A stretch of 64,000 bases of DNA from Mesotaenium endlicherianum (GCA_009602735.1 WELA01000694.1:456986-520985), one strand, 5' to 3'; numbered from the stretch's first letter, positions 43,880-55,900 are shown. The notes: generated from the letters alone by a model not told the origin. A program made the numbers and translations.

Positions 43880-46800
43880 ATGTCAATTTTTCCTCTTTCT
43901 TGTTCTTGCAGGCTGCCTCCAAGGGGTCTTCTGCTGCTTCTTGATGGTGGCAGGCTGCCTCCCTGAAGTCTTCGGGCTTCTAGTAGAGAGACTTGGGGCT
44001 GGTCCAAGATGGGGGTTGGCGGCATGGAAGCGCTTCAACTTTCTCTGAACTTTGTCAAGGTAGTGCGCCGCCACCCAACTATTCTCCGAATCTGGATATC
44101 CTTTCCACTTGATCAAGTATTGCTGCTGTCTCCTGAAATTTCTCATAGCCACTATGTCTTCCACTTCGTACTCCAAATGATCATCCACTATTGTTGGGGC
44201 TGGTGGGGTTGTCACACGTCCTGGGAACTTGTTGTCGGGTTGCACATATGGCTTGAAGAGGGAAGCGTGGAATACGGGGTCGATGTGCATAGTCTGGGGA
44301 AGTTCTAGCTTGAAAGCAACGGGGTTGACTTGCTGGATAATCTTGAAGGGTCCCAAATACTTGGGAGAGAACTTGCTGCCGGCAGGCCTGTTGTTCAGGG
44401 AAATGTTCTTGGATGATAGTAACACGTTGTCACCCACTCTGTACGTAATTTCTCTTCTGGATCTGTTCGCCACTCTTGCTTGAGCATCTTGCGCGTGTTG
44501 TAGAGCTTTCTTCGCTGCTGTAAGGGCTGCTTCTAATGTCTCCATAAAATCTGTGGCTGCAGGTACTTCATCATGGCCAGCCGTGAAGCTCAGTGGCGTG
44601 GTCGGATGGAAGCCATAGTTGAGGAAGAATGGGGACTCTTGGGTAGAGGCCTGCGTAGTGTTGTTGTAGGCAAACTCGAGGGGGGTCAAGTACATGTCCC
44701 AGTCTTGCTCGAGGGTAGACACGTAGGCCTTTAGAGAGGTCTTTAGGGTACGATTCATACGCTCGGTTTGCCCATCTGATTGTGGGTGGTATGCGGTAGA
44801 CATATCCTGCGATGTACCCAAGTTCTTGAAGAGATTTTTCCAGAAATGGCTTGTAAATCTTGGGTCTCTATCTAACATTCTTGATGGTAGTCCATGGAGT
44901 CGGAAGATGTTGTCAAAGATGAGTCTTGCAAGTTGTGGTGTTGTAGCCTTAGTCGTCGTGGGAATAAAATGAGCCATCTTGGTAAGTCTGTCCACCGCCG
45001 TGAGTATTGCATTATGGCCTCGAGGTGTCACGGGCAAGTCCACGATAAGGTCCATTGAGATGTCCGTCCATTGTCTTTCGGGGATTGGTAGTGGTTGGAG
45101 GAGTCCTCCCGCCTTTTGCGATGATGGCTTGATTCTTTGGCATGTGTCACAGCTCCTGCAGTACTCCTTGACTTGCTTAGACATGCCTGGCCAACAATAA
45201 GTCCTAGCTAGAACGCCCGTGGTCCTTNTGCAATAAGTCCTGGCTAGAACGCCCGTGGTCCTTAGGATTCCGAAGTGTCCTCCAAGAGGGTTGTTGTGTG
45301 CTTCTCGTAGAAGCAAGAGCCGGAGGTCTATGTCATTGGGAACACATCTCTGGCCCGTGTCTTGCCTCACCCAATAATTGCCTTCTTGCTTCTTGTTTGG
45401 GTCCAAGGTTGCTTCTCCGTTCTTGTAGTAAGGGTCTTTTTTATAGGCGGCTGAAAATTGAGCTTCCAGATCTTTCTTCAGCGATGTCATCACTGCGTTG
45501 AATTGCAGTCTTGAGAGGGGGTCAGCCGGGTTTGTCTTGTCGGGCTGGTACTGAATTGTGATGTTGTATTGTTGCAAGTATTCGCTCCATCTTGCTTGTC
45601 TCCTTGAGAGATACGGCTGCGTCTGGAGGTGCTTTAACGCTTCGTGATCCGTGGTAACCAGTACCTTGCGTCCTTCAACGTAGCAGCGCCAAACCTTCAA
45701 GGCATGTACAATCGCCAATGCCTCTCGCTCCGTGGTTGTATAATTTTGCTCGGCTGGATTTAGCTTCCTTGACTCGTAGGCGATGGGCTGCAGTCCCTTG
45801 CCTTGGTCTTGAAGCAGGATTGCTCCTATTGCATAGGAAGATGCATCGGTGATGACGTGGAAGGGCCAATCTGGGTTTGGACTTGGGAGTGTGAGCACCG
45901 GGGATGTGGTCAATCTTCGCTTTAACTCTTGAAATGCCTCTTCCTCTTTCTCGGTCCATGTATATAGCCTGTCCTTCTTGAGTAGATCTGTCAGGGGGGC
46001 TGCTATGTGCGAGAAGCCTTGGATGAATTTTCTGTACCAATTGGCAAATCCCAAGAATGACTGGAGTTCTTTCTTGGTCGTGGGGGTTGGCCATTCCTCC
46101 ACCACCGTGGTCTTCTTGGGGTCTATCTTGATGCCATCAGCAGTCACGTGGAGACCTAGGAACTCCACTTCTTGTTTGGCAAACTCGCATTTTGACTCCT
46201 TCGCAAACAGCTTGTTTTGCTTCAATACTTCAAGGACTTCTTTCAAGTGTCTCGCATGCTCTTCAAGGGTCTTGCTGTAGATAAGGATGTCATCGATGAA
46301 TACCACCACAAATCTGTCCAACATGGGCTGAAATATGGTGTTCATCATAGTCATGAAAGTTGCTGGCGCGTTGGTGAGTCCAAATGGCAGGACCATGAAC
46401 TCAAAATGTCCATATCTTGTCCTGAATGCCGTCTTCTCTATGTCCGGTTCTGCGATGCGAATCTGGTGGTAGCCGCTCCGTAAGTCAATCTTCGTGAAGT
46501 ACTTGGCTCCAACCAGCCGGTCCATGAGCTCATCCATGCGCGGCAGCGGGTATCGATTCTTGATGGTGATCTTGTTGAGGGCGCGATAGTCCACACACAT
46601 CCTCAAGGTACCATCTTTCTTCTTGACAAATAGCACCGGGGCTCCAAATGGCGACTTGCTAGGTCGAATGAAGCCATGCTCCAGTAGCTCCTTGATTTGC
46701 TTCTTGACTTCGTCTAGCTCCGTGTATGACATTTTGAACGTAGGCCGAGAGATGGGCTTGCTTCCGGGCTCCAACTCTATCTTGTGGTCTACGAATCTTT

Positions 46801-47590
46801 TGGGGGGTAGGCCCTTGGGCAATTCCGGGGAGAACACTTCTTTGTAGTCCTCTAAGACTTCTTGTATCTCCTTGGGAACGGGGCTGCCTTCTTGACTCTC
46901 GATGTCTTTCTTGATGTCTTTTGGCGTGATCAAGGCCAAAAGAAGCTCGTGTCCCTTTCTCACAAGTCTTTTGAGTTGGAGGGCGGACAATAGTATCTCG
47001 TGTGCCGGCTTCTCGATGTGTTGGGTCTGGATATTCTGGATTGCGCGCAAAATACAGATTCTTGAAGTGATGTCATTCTTGATCTTGATAGTACCGGTCC
47101 TCCAATCAACTTGGGGGTTGTGCTTGGTCAACCAAGGCGTCCCTAGAATGACGTCGTACTTGCCCAATTGCATGGGGGAGAACACTACTCTATCCTTGAA
47201 GGACTTGATAGAGAGTGCCAAGGGATACGTCTTCTTGGAAGAGGTAGTATAGGAGAATCCATCGGGCATCATAATCTCCTCATTGTGGTCAAGAGTTCGC
47301 ATAGTAATACCGTGCTTGGTGGCAAAATCTGCAGCAATGAAGTTGCCTTGAGCTCCGCTATCCACCAAGATGTGGACCTTCTCTCCTCCAAGGTTACCTC
47401 TCAAACTCATTGGGGCTGGAACGTCGTCTTCAACGGGGGTCTCCACCTCACTTGGCGTGTTGCCTTCTCGTGAAGTGGGTCTTGGGGTGGTAGGCTCCTG
47501 GCCTACCGGCGCTGTCCGTTTTTTGACAACTTTTTGGGGCATGAAAGTGCACGATGGCCCTTTTCCTTGCAATAGAAGCATAGTCCAGCC
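43880..47590 (-). mobile_element. Pol region of the chromovirus (protease, RT, RNase H, integrase, chromodomain)
   Basis: About 1230 residues are open in one frame. In order these are a protease with [12 protein letters not shown], an RT with [10 protein letters not shown] and the active-site [11 protein letters not shown], an RNase H with [13 protein letters not shown], an integrase with a zinc-binding part (RSCDTCQRIKP) and a DDE core including AYHPQSDGQTERMN, and a C-terminal chromodomain (YLIKWKGYPDSENSWV). Chromodomains of this class direct integration to modified histones. The long open frame agrees with the small LTR divergence. Confidence 0.9.
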
Positions 47591-47640
47591 GTCATGAGAG
47601 CTTCTTTTTCAGCCGGGGAGAGTCTTGCTTTCACTCCTTG

Positions 47641-48819
47641 CTAGTTTCTTGCATCATAAGTGTCATTGGAGGGTCTTCCACTCTTCCAGGCAGCCGCGGG
47701 GTCCTTTTTAATAACTCCGATTTCTATGGGTGTGGGTCCAGATTCGGATGTGGAAGGGGTTGCGTACACCCACGTCGCCGGAACCCGTGAAGATGGAGGC
47801 ACGGAGTGCTTGAAATCCAAGATATCCACCTTTTGGGCCACTTCAATGATCCTTGAGAAGTCCGTCAAGTCGCGTAATTCCACTTCCTTTGCCACCTTGG
47901 GCTTGAGGCCAAAGATGTAGCGGTCAATCTTCTCCTCGAGAGACATGTTGGGGATCTCAAGAGTGAGGGTGTGAAATCTGGATGTATACTCTTGAACGGA
48001 CGTCGTTTGCTTGAGATGGTGGAGCTTTCCTCGGGCAATCTTCTCCGCATTGATGGGCATGAATTGCTTCTTGAGGGCCTCATGAAAATCTGCCCATCTT
48101 GCTTATGATGGTGGGGGCTCTTGGCCGAGCATGGGGTGCGCCATAGCTTGATATATAGCCGCTTGATAGTTACGCCACCATGATGTTGCTGCTCCTCTAA
48201 GTAAGGTAACAGTAAAGGGAACGTAGTCCTCCTCGGGTACTTCAAGGAATGCGAGGTACGTCTTCACTTCGTAGAGCCATAAATTCAGGTTGGCACCTTT
48301 TTCGGGGTTGAAAGTGTCGGGTTTGCCGGGCTTGATGAGTTTCCTTGCTCTCGTTGGCTCTTGTGGAGGCGCTTGAGCCGGGGCTGGATTTTGAGCATTG
48401 CTCGCAATAGGGGCAACTATGGCAGCCATAGCTTCTCTTGACGCTTGCACGGTTGCTTCATAGGTGGCCAAGCCCACTTGGTTGTGGACGGTGATTAGGA
48501 AGGCTGCCCACTCATTTGCGGGAATCCCTTGTGGTGGGGTCAACTTTGCTATAGCGGCTGCCACGGGATTTGACGGTGCTCCTCCTTGTGGTGCTTCTTG
48601 TTGTTGCAGATTCCTTGAGTAGGCTCTCCCATCGGCGCTGGAGGAGGGTGTACTCCTCCTTGTGGTGCTCCTTGTTGTTGCAAATTTTCTTGAGTGGGCT
48701 CTCTCATCGGCGCTGGAGGAGGGTGTCTTGGAGAGGAAGGGCTTCCTTTGAAAGCTTGCTGTTGGTCTTGAGGATCGGCCATCTTCTTGTGCTACCAAAG
48801 TGCCTAGCTCCGATACCAC
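47641..48819 (-). mobile_element. Gag region of the chromovirus
   Basis: The retrotransposon gag core is recognisable (GKPDTFNPEKGANLNLWLYE, then VQEYTSRFHTLTLEIPNMS and KIDRYIFGLKP). A Pro/Ser-rich N-terminal section has short internal repeats near 48.6-48.75 kb (SSADERAHSR, SSADGRAYSR). It lies directly after the 5' LTR and primer site. Confidence 0.8.
48807..48818 (-). promoter_or_regulatory. Primer binding site of the chromovirus
   Basis: Minus-strand TGGTATCGGAGC lies one base from the 5' LTR. It matches the common initiator-tRNA-Met site TGGTATCAGAGC at all but one base. Confidence 0.85.
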
Positions 48820-49322
48820 TGTAGTGAAACAGATAGAGAAAGTACTTAGTGAAATAGAATACTTTATCTATTCAAGACAAGGATCTTTGAACATAAGTGG
48901 TAGCTTCTTGAAAGAGAGATGGCTTCTTGAAAGTTAATATATTTCTGGATTTTGGCAAGTACAAGAGTGATTCTGGAATGTCTTTCTATGTTCTAGCTCT
49001 TGTTTATATACTTGCTACATAAGTAATTTCTAGGAAGGTGTATGTTGATGTGTTGGCACCCAACACATCCCAAAACTTGCCACCTCTTTCTAGAATAATG
49101 TACACATGTCCTTTTGACCTAAAAATGGCACATTTGACTTTTGCCACATGGAGTTCTTCTAGGTCTTTCCTCTAACTTCGAAAATGCCTTGGAAGGTTCA
49201 AAGGACATGAACCAAGTTACTAGAGTACCTATTCACACTTGACTCCACACAATACTACTCCAAATATATTTGAAAACATTAAAATATATGCAAACTAATA
49301 TATAATAACTTAAATCACTACA
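48820..49322 (-). repeat. 5' LTR of the chromovirus
   Basis: 503 bp, about 98 percent like the 3' LTR. GCTCT follows at 49323-49327 as the target duplication. Confidence 0.9.
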
Positions 49323-49699
49323 GCTCTCAAGCTCCAGGAGTACGAGATGACAGTGATACATCGAGCAGGTATACTCAACAACGACGCCGATGGACTCAGC
49401 AGCAACCCCAAACCCATCCGTAGACGACAGAACGGGAGCTCGAGAAGACGAAGATCCGAGCAGCCCAGCAGAATTGGTCGCCTGCCTGGCCGTAATGGCT
49501 AGAATGGTAGCATCAGGAGAAGCTGAGCCTCTACCTCTGTTCAGTCCAGAGATCCGGAAAGATCAAGCCACTATGCATTGGCTGAAGATGGAAGTTCATA
49601 TAGAAGGATTATCGGCGAAAGAAAAGGACCAGGTGGGCCATTGAGCTAAAAGGTTTTGCTGGAAACGCAATAACCTCTTCAAGATTGAAGAAACTGGTC

Positions 49700-50880
49700 A
49701 CGAAAAGTTAGTGCCAGAACCCACCAAAAGACGAGCTCTGGTGCAGGAAATGCATGAGAATACTGGACACTATGGTGTCAAGAGAACATACAGTCTTCTC
49801 GAGCTGTCTAACTGGTGGAGGGGCATGAAGCAGCAGTGTGAGGATGTGATCAAGGCCTGTAAAAGCTGCAATCGCGTCAAGGCTGGTTTTACGCAGCAAC
49901 ACCCACACCTGCAACCTCTGCCAATCATGGGCCTAAGATACCGGTGGAGCTGCGATCTTGCAGGTGAGCTACCGCTGTCTAAGCGAGGTAACAAGTACAT
50001 TTTGGTCATGATTAAGCATTTCTCTAAGTGGATAGAGGTGGTGCCTCTAACTGCTAAGGAAAGCTTGGGGACCGCGGAATCGCTCCTCAATGGTGTGATT
50101 GTACGTCATGGAGCCCCAGCAGAAGTGCTGACAGACCAAGGGTCTGAGTTCCAAGGATCTTTTCAGAAACTCCTGGGCAAATGCTTCATTGACCATCGCA
50201 CTACGTCTAGAGACCACCCACAAGCAGATGGTCTGGCAGAACGGATGGTGCAAACCACTAAGTCTACTTTGCGCAAATTTTGCCTTGAGCATGATAAGCG
50301 TGATTGGTATCTGGCCCTGCCATGGCTGGTTATGGGTTACAAATTTAGCAAGCAAGCTGCTTTGGCGAATTACTCGCCTTATCAGATTCTGTTTGGAAGA
50401 AGTCCAGTTGTGCCCTGCAGCATCAAGCAGGAGATGGAGCAGGTGAAAGACCTGGACAACCCTGATGAACTGCTAAAGGTCATGTTGCGCCGCAAGGTGT
50501 TATTTGAGCACATGATGCCTGCGGCCCTGGACAATCTGAATATTGCACAGAAAAGAGACACGCAGCGTTACGCCAGGGCGCGAGATGGGAGCTACCGCCT
50601 GCAAATGACGCAGATCCAGGAAGGAGACTTCGTCTACCGCAAGCGCCAGACCAAGACCACCATTGACACCAATTCAGGTGCAGTAATCTTACGCGTGAAA
50701 CATGCGTTCGACAATGGTGTGTTGGAAGTGGAAGGTTCTGATGGTAAAACCATGAGAGATCACGTGCAGAACTGTTCGCTGTGCCACTTGCCTAATATCA
50801 ATCCTACGGTTAAGACTGTGCCCGAGGAATTGGTGCCAGTCACGCCTTGTGCCAGCTGCAAAGTGCTGGATGATTAAGAA
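49700..50880 (+). mobile_element. Integrase region of the DNMT-gypsy element
   Basis: A zinc-binding HHCC part (HENTGHYG then KACKSCNRVK, 49.75-49.88 kb) precedes a DDE core with the Asp blocks SCDLAGELP and VLTDQGSEF and the Glu block HPQADGLAERMVQ (49.95-50.24 kb). The C-terminal part is a basic all-beta tail. This is a retroviral-type DDE integrase, not a tyrosine recombinase, which matters because of the split terminal repeats. The integrase stretch itself is long and open. Confidence 0.9.
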
Positions 50881-51000
50881 GCAATGGTAACTTGCGATAT
50901 GTGTGGTGCCCGTTGGCATCTTCTGCATTGGTGAAGAAGAGATTCTGGCAGGACGGTGGGAACGTCCTAACTGCCTTCCCATAACTCCCAGCGACAGGGC
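50835..51000 (+). mobile_element. PHD-finger-like Cys/His cluster after the integrase
   Basis: PCASCK near 50.84 kb and TCDMCGARWH near 50.92 kb show C-x2-C, then C-x2-C-x4-H spacing, with a Trp after the His, as in PHD fingers. A further Cys lies near 50.97 kb. It occupies the place where chromoviruses carry a chromodomain. PHD fingers read histone H3 tails, so a targeting role is inferred. It is decayed and the call is by spacing only. Confidence 0.45.
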
Positions 51001-51044
51001 CAGGTTATAAAAGCTTTCAGCAGAAAGGCAGGGACGCCTCAGCT

Positions 51045-51056
51045 GAAAGGGAGGGG
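51045..51056 (+). promoter_or_regulatory. Polypurine tract of the split-LTR element
   Basis: GAAAGGGAGGGG, twelve purines, stands directly before segment Y1. This marks Y as the U3 start for reverse transcription even though the integrated element begins with X. Confidence 0.7.
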
Positions 51057-52869
51057 TGTAAGGGAAACTGAAGACAAGCTATCCTTTCGAAAATTTCTGC
51101 TAAGTGTTGAATGAGGAACTGGTTGAACATGGGAAACACTGAGTGTGGGATGCCTCACCGCATGATGCAAGTGCAGGAAGACCAAGAATGGGTCAAACCC
51201 CAACCAGTCTGTCACCGACACACGTGCAAGGGAGGATCAACCCGGTCGATCCCAACGTGCAACAACGCATCGACACGTTAACCAAGTCGAAGGCAGACGT
51301 GCTGAGAAGCCACGCACGCGCAAGGGCTCCGACGCTGTTAGGCACGACAGCTGTCGCGACTGCTATCCACTTGACGGTGCCACACGCGCAGCGCAAATCA
51401 TGGCCGCCCAAGTACGGGAAGTCAGCATTGACTCACCAACCAGAGAACCGAGTCAGCGGTCATGTTGAAGTCGTTATCACTGTCAAAGTGGACACGACAC
51501 GTCAAACCCACATCTAAGATTGGATGGGGATTTGGACAGAGTAGTCAGCCGAAAGGCTAGGGGCATGGGATCAGCAATAAGCCAGCCCAGCGAGTGCCAA
51601 GAAAGGTACTGATCAATCGGCTATCCAAGCCAAGTACAGTAGGGATGTTGCAAAGGGCGTTGTGTGCCGCCTCGGCCAGACCCTTAGGTAACTAGTCACG
51701 GCTTGAGCGTTCATCCTAAACGCTGCCAGCCAGCCACATAGGCGTGATTATCAGCTGAAAGGCTAAGCGGTTACAGGCGACAATCCCAATGCATGCATGC
51801 ATGCTCAATGACAACTTCTAAGCTGTGTGAGAGCTGCTGGGTAAGGACGGCATGCAAGCTAAGCGCTGTGACTAAGCACTGGCATTCTTGAGAGAGGACA
51901 GCGTGTGGTGCCTGTGAAAGGCACGAGTCCTGCCTGAAGCAGCCTCGTTCTTGCTCGCATCATTGTCAAAGGAAGCTGAAGAAGCAGAAGGAGCGCAAAG
52001 AAGAAGGAGTTCACAAGTCCAAGAAGAGCCGGGGCGCCACGCTTCTACCGACGCCGGAAGATTTCTTCCTAAGTGTATCATAGAAAGGTGAGACCTCAGG
52101 AGTTCTCAAGAGAGGATCTCGCTGTTAAAAAGTAGAGAGCTGCAGAATAGAATCCGTTAGGCTATTAGCACAGATTTGGGTCAAAACGCCGCAAGCGTGC
52201 GAGGATCACTTAAAATGGTGAGTGCTGTGTTAGTTTCAAAGTTCTCAGAAGTCTCAATGGTCGAATTGCTGATAGCAAGAGTAGTATTAACAAGTAAAGC
52301 TCTCAGTGAAGAACTGAGTGAGCCCAGCCAAGCAGTGAAGAGCTGTTAAGGCGCAGTGTCGAGCGAAGAGCTCAGACCAGGCCAGCATACATGTGCAGTT
52401 CAAAGTTTTGTAAGCTGTGACTTGTGGAAGTTAAGCGGAAGCCTTGAAGAGCGATTTTCTTTGAACCTGGCATTGCCTGTTAAGCTGCTTAGACGTGAAT
52501 TCTGCAAACTACAAACTTGTTCATTCTGTAAACCCTCAACTTGGGCAAAAGCCTGTGTGGAAGTAAGACGCTTCTGTCCTTGTAAGGGAAACTGAAGAGA
52601 AGCTATCTTTTCGAAAATTTCTGCTAAGTGTTGAATGAGGAACTGGTTGAACATGAGAAGCACTGAGTGTGGGATGCCTCACCGCATGATGCAAGTGCAG
52701 GAAGACCAGGAATGGGCCAAATCCCAACCAGTCTGTCACCGACACACGTGCAAGGGACGATCAACCCGATCCCCACGTGCAGCGACGCACCGACACGTCA
52801 ACCAAGTCGAAGGCACACGTGCTGAGAAGCCACGCACGTGCCAGGGGTCTGACGCTCTTAGGCACGACA
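51057..52869 (+). repeat. Right terminal repeats Y1-X2-Y2 of the split-LTR element
   Basis: Y1 (51057-51349) begins TGTAAGGGAAACTG and ends CGACA. Two bases (GC) follow, then X2 (51352-52580) beginning TGTCGCGACTGC, then Y2 (52581-52869) beginning TGTAAGGGAAACTG and ending CGACA. The Y1/X2 joint is the perfect 12-base palindrome CGACAGCTGTCG at 51345-51356. X2-Y2 is equivalent to the solo unit at 3114-4633. Confidence 0.85.
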
Positions 52870-52873
52870 CAAA

Positions 52874-52972
52874 CCGATTGTTAAAGTTGGTATAGCGGCG
52901 CAAATTGATGGTAAAAATGCGTTTATCCAATTTGTAATAAACAAAGCTTGAAGTTCTAGTTTTGTAATTTGC
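52874..52972 (+). repeat. Right half of the interrupted inverted-repeat arm plus MITE end
   Basis: CCGATTGTTAAAGTTGGTAT onwards continues the arm interrupted by the element. From about 52935 it runs into a MITE terminus (AATAAACAAAGC...TTTTGTAATTTGCCC) like the right end of copy 1 at 30252. Confidence 0.7.
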
Positions 52973-52975
52973 CCA

Positions 52976-55900
52976 ATAACTAGCGATAACGCGTGTGAGC
53001 AGATGCGGAGGCATTTTTGATTTCTTTCATCGAGGGTGGTAGCCAATGTGTCTATTTCGACACTTTTGACGGGTAAAAATGACATTTTATTGTAAGCTTA
53101 GTTTTCATGAGGGCAAGCAAAAACGCTACCAACGATTTCAATTTTGACTGTGACGCGCTCGTCACGTGAACGAACGAAGTCAATTGCATATTGTTACTAA
53201 TGTACTATATGTCAAGTATCAGGCACTAACCAATGTAGTGTTGAATGTGCATTGTTTGCATGAATAGCACACTTAGAAATGATCATACTCTGAAAAAGCC
53301 AAGGCGATTTTCGGCTCCGGTAATCGTCTTCCGAAATGTATCACTTTTGTAAAAGGTATTTCGGAAAATAAATTTCAAACTGGTACCACTTATGAATTCA
53401 ATACTGAAACGCATCACGGTTAACTTCAGTCCGGGTCCAACTTCAATAAAGTTTCAATATTATTGTGGGGATGAGGCGATCTCATTATTTGAAATTATTT
53501 GACTGACCAGATCATTCACTCAAATAAGACGCGTTTCGGGTTGAGCCTGGACGCGCTTCGGGTTGTGCCCACCCGCTTGCAAATTTGCGCTTGCACTTTT
53601 GGGGCGTACGAGGGCGGGTTTGTGCATTGTATGATTTTGATAATGAACACCGGTCCATTTGCTTGAGCCTATCTATGCACTATCGCGTGGCACAGTTGTC
53701 CAAGCATGTCCACTACCTCCGCATCCTACTTGACTGTACAACCAACTTGCTCACATACGGAGCAAGTGCCTATCTTCGCCCTTTCATCTCATTCGTGTGA
53801 GGGAGATGCTGAAGACAGGTTGGTGGACGCGCATACATGAAAAATTGGCGGAGGTTCGGGTAGTCGTGGGAGGTCCTTCGCTTTTAAACGTGATTTGATT
53901 TGGGTTAAAAACCAGCACCTTATTGGTGCAGCATCTAGGACACCGACAATTATTATTTTGTTCATTGATTAAAAAACTGCCCGGAAATATTTTCTTGTTG
54001 AACCCTTGGTTCATGTGTAAACAAATTTGAAACTTAAGGAAATTGTGAATCAGCAATGTAAAAAATTGAAAACGTTTCTGCACGGAAGACATTTTCAGAA
54101 CCGTGCTTCAGCAATTTGTGTTTTCCAGTATGGCAAGGAATTTGGGATGAGGAAACACAAATTTCTTGTCGATGTGGGGGGAAGCGGAGGAAGCCATCTG
54201 AAATGTGACTCAGACGAGCCTCCGAAGCGCTCAGAAATTACTGGAGCCTCAAATTCAGTACAACTAGCAGTGAACGCCCAGAAAAGTGGGCGTCACTATC
54301 ATTTCCGCGTCATTATTCTTCCGTTCGGCCCCTGCACTGTAAGAATACAACGACCCCAAAATGGGCAAAATGGGGCATGGCATTTTCCCCACTTGGGCAA
54401 GAAAAGTGGCGCTTGCCATTTTGTTCAATAAATGGCGGAAAATATGTACAAAATGGTGGCATTTTGGCCACTTCAAGCCATTTTACGACCAAAATGATTT
54501 GTGTCCATTTGCTGTACAAATGGCAGCATTGTACTAATAATGGCAGCATGCAATTTAATGACTACACATGGTCATGGTCCAGCCGAACATGAATATTTTA
54601 TAAATAAAAATGCGTCAAGTCTTACAAAGTGGCACTTTCATAGGCTGGAAAATGCCTCCAGTCTATACGAACAATAACTGCCAGGCATAACTGTTGCTCA
54701 TTCTTCGGAACTGCACAACACTACTCTAAGATTGAGCCACCTACATACAACTAAATCCTGACTACTAACCTTAAAATTAAAGGTCTCTCTAACCATCCTA
54801 CAGGCTGCATACTTCTAAGCTACCAGCACATAATTTAGGACATAATATAGGAGCTCGCACCACACATAGACACACACAAACAGTACACACAAGCACTCAC
54901 AGGCACACACTTGCAAATGCGTGCACGAAAAAAGAAAGAAGGTGCGCTCATATACACGCGCTAAGAGGCACAAAAGCATCTAGAGAGGGAGGCATAGAGA
55001 CAAAACAGACACACATGGGTACGCGTGAGCGCAACAGAATAATGTGGGGGCTTGTGGAGGGAAAACAAGATGGGGTGGCTGGAAAGGCTGAGGTATGGGG
55101 GAGGAGGAGGGGAGCATGTTGATATTTATCTCTCGACCTGCTATTTTAGGAACCTGCTTGGGTTCAAGAACCTCTGCCAGACTCCTGCATGAGACTCAAT
55201 GGAGGGGGGCAATCGGGCAAGGCGGGACCAAGTTAACAACGCAGCTGAAAGATGAACAGTAGCTTGATATTTACTTAACTTTTTTTGCGTGCCTCCCCAC
55301 CGCTCCTCCTCCCTCCTCCCAAAAAACGGCATGCTGGAAGGCCAGAGATAGGTTTGGACAGCTGTTTTTGGGTTGGTGGCGTGCGAGGGAGCCAGCGGGG
55401 AGGGAGGAGAGAAGGAAGGGAGCGTCGGTGGGGCAAGGGGGGAAAGGGGGCGGGGAAGAGAGGAGGATGGGACAAGAGCGAGCAGGGAGAACGAACGAAC
55501 AAGCAAACATACCAAACGCTCTCACACACACATGCACGCATGCACGCATGCACACACTCACACACACACGCATGCGCACACGGCACAGACACGCACGCAC
55601 AGGCAACTTTGTAGCGCAGGGAGTGGAAGTAGCCCTGGAGCCAGTGCTTGCTCACCGCGTACACGACTTGCGCCGGTAACGGCTTTTTTCCAGCCGCGCT
55701 GCTCACCTGCCCCCCCCCACCCCCACCCCCCCCATCTCTCGCACCCACCCAGCCACCCAACCAGCATGCAAGCACGCAAGCAGCCCTGCGCATGAGCAGA
55801 GGTGGGTTGCTCTCCAATTCTCTCTCGCCTTCAATCTCACCCTCTCCCTCTCCCTCTCCCTCTCCCTCCCCCTCCTTCCCATCTCCAGCACCCAGGCCTG

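Larger units (their letters stand above)
42590..49327 (-). mobile_element. Nearly whole Ty3/gypsy chromovirus nested in the DNMT element
   Basis: Two LTRs of 503 bp (42595-43097 and 48820-49322) enclose gag and pol on the minus strand. GCTCT target duplications flank it (42590-42594, 49323-49327), with a tRNA-Met-type primer site and a G-rich polypurine tract at the expected places. The coding order is gag, protease, RT, RNase H, integrase, chromodomain. By my count the LTRs differ at about 10 positions, about 2 percent, so it is young and clearly later than its host element. It looks nearly whole, with only a few possible interruptions. One single-n assembly join falls inside it, so part of the damage may be artefact. 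Confidence 0.9.
32613..52873 (+). mobile_element. Ty3/gypsy-type element encoding a DNA methyltransferase, with split terminal repeats
   Basis: The element runs from TGTCG at 32617 to CGACA at 52869 and is flanked by CAAA on both sides (32613-32616, 52870-52873). Without later insertions it is about 12 kb. The coding order on the plus strand is gag (about 35.2-36.9 kb), protease, a C5 methyltransferase, a charged unknown region (about 39.6-41.0 kb), RT, RNase H, DDE integrase, then a PHD-like Cys/His cluster. The terminal repeats are split: X (left end), internal region, Y1 (51057-51349), X2 (51352-52580), Y2 (52581-52869). By eye X copies differ at about 5 percent and Y copies at about 7 percent, so it is older than the chromovirus nested in it. 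It is broken, with roughly ten interruptions of coding sequence besides two large insertions. Confidence 0.85.

Noticed and set aside
32617-52869. Assignment of the split-repeat element to the DIRS/Ngaro order
   Set aside because: The pol has a clear HHCC/DDE integrase and no tyrosine recombinase was seen. TG...CA-like ends and a 4-bp duplication also speak against DIRS.
51057-52869. Explanation of Y-X-Y as two separate neighbouring insertions
   Set aside because: One CAAA duplication spans the whole unit and no duplication flanks X2-Y2 alone. X1 also lacks Y exactly at the X/Y joint, which two insertions would not explain.
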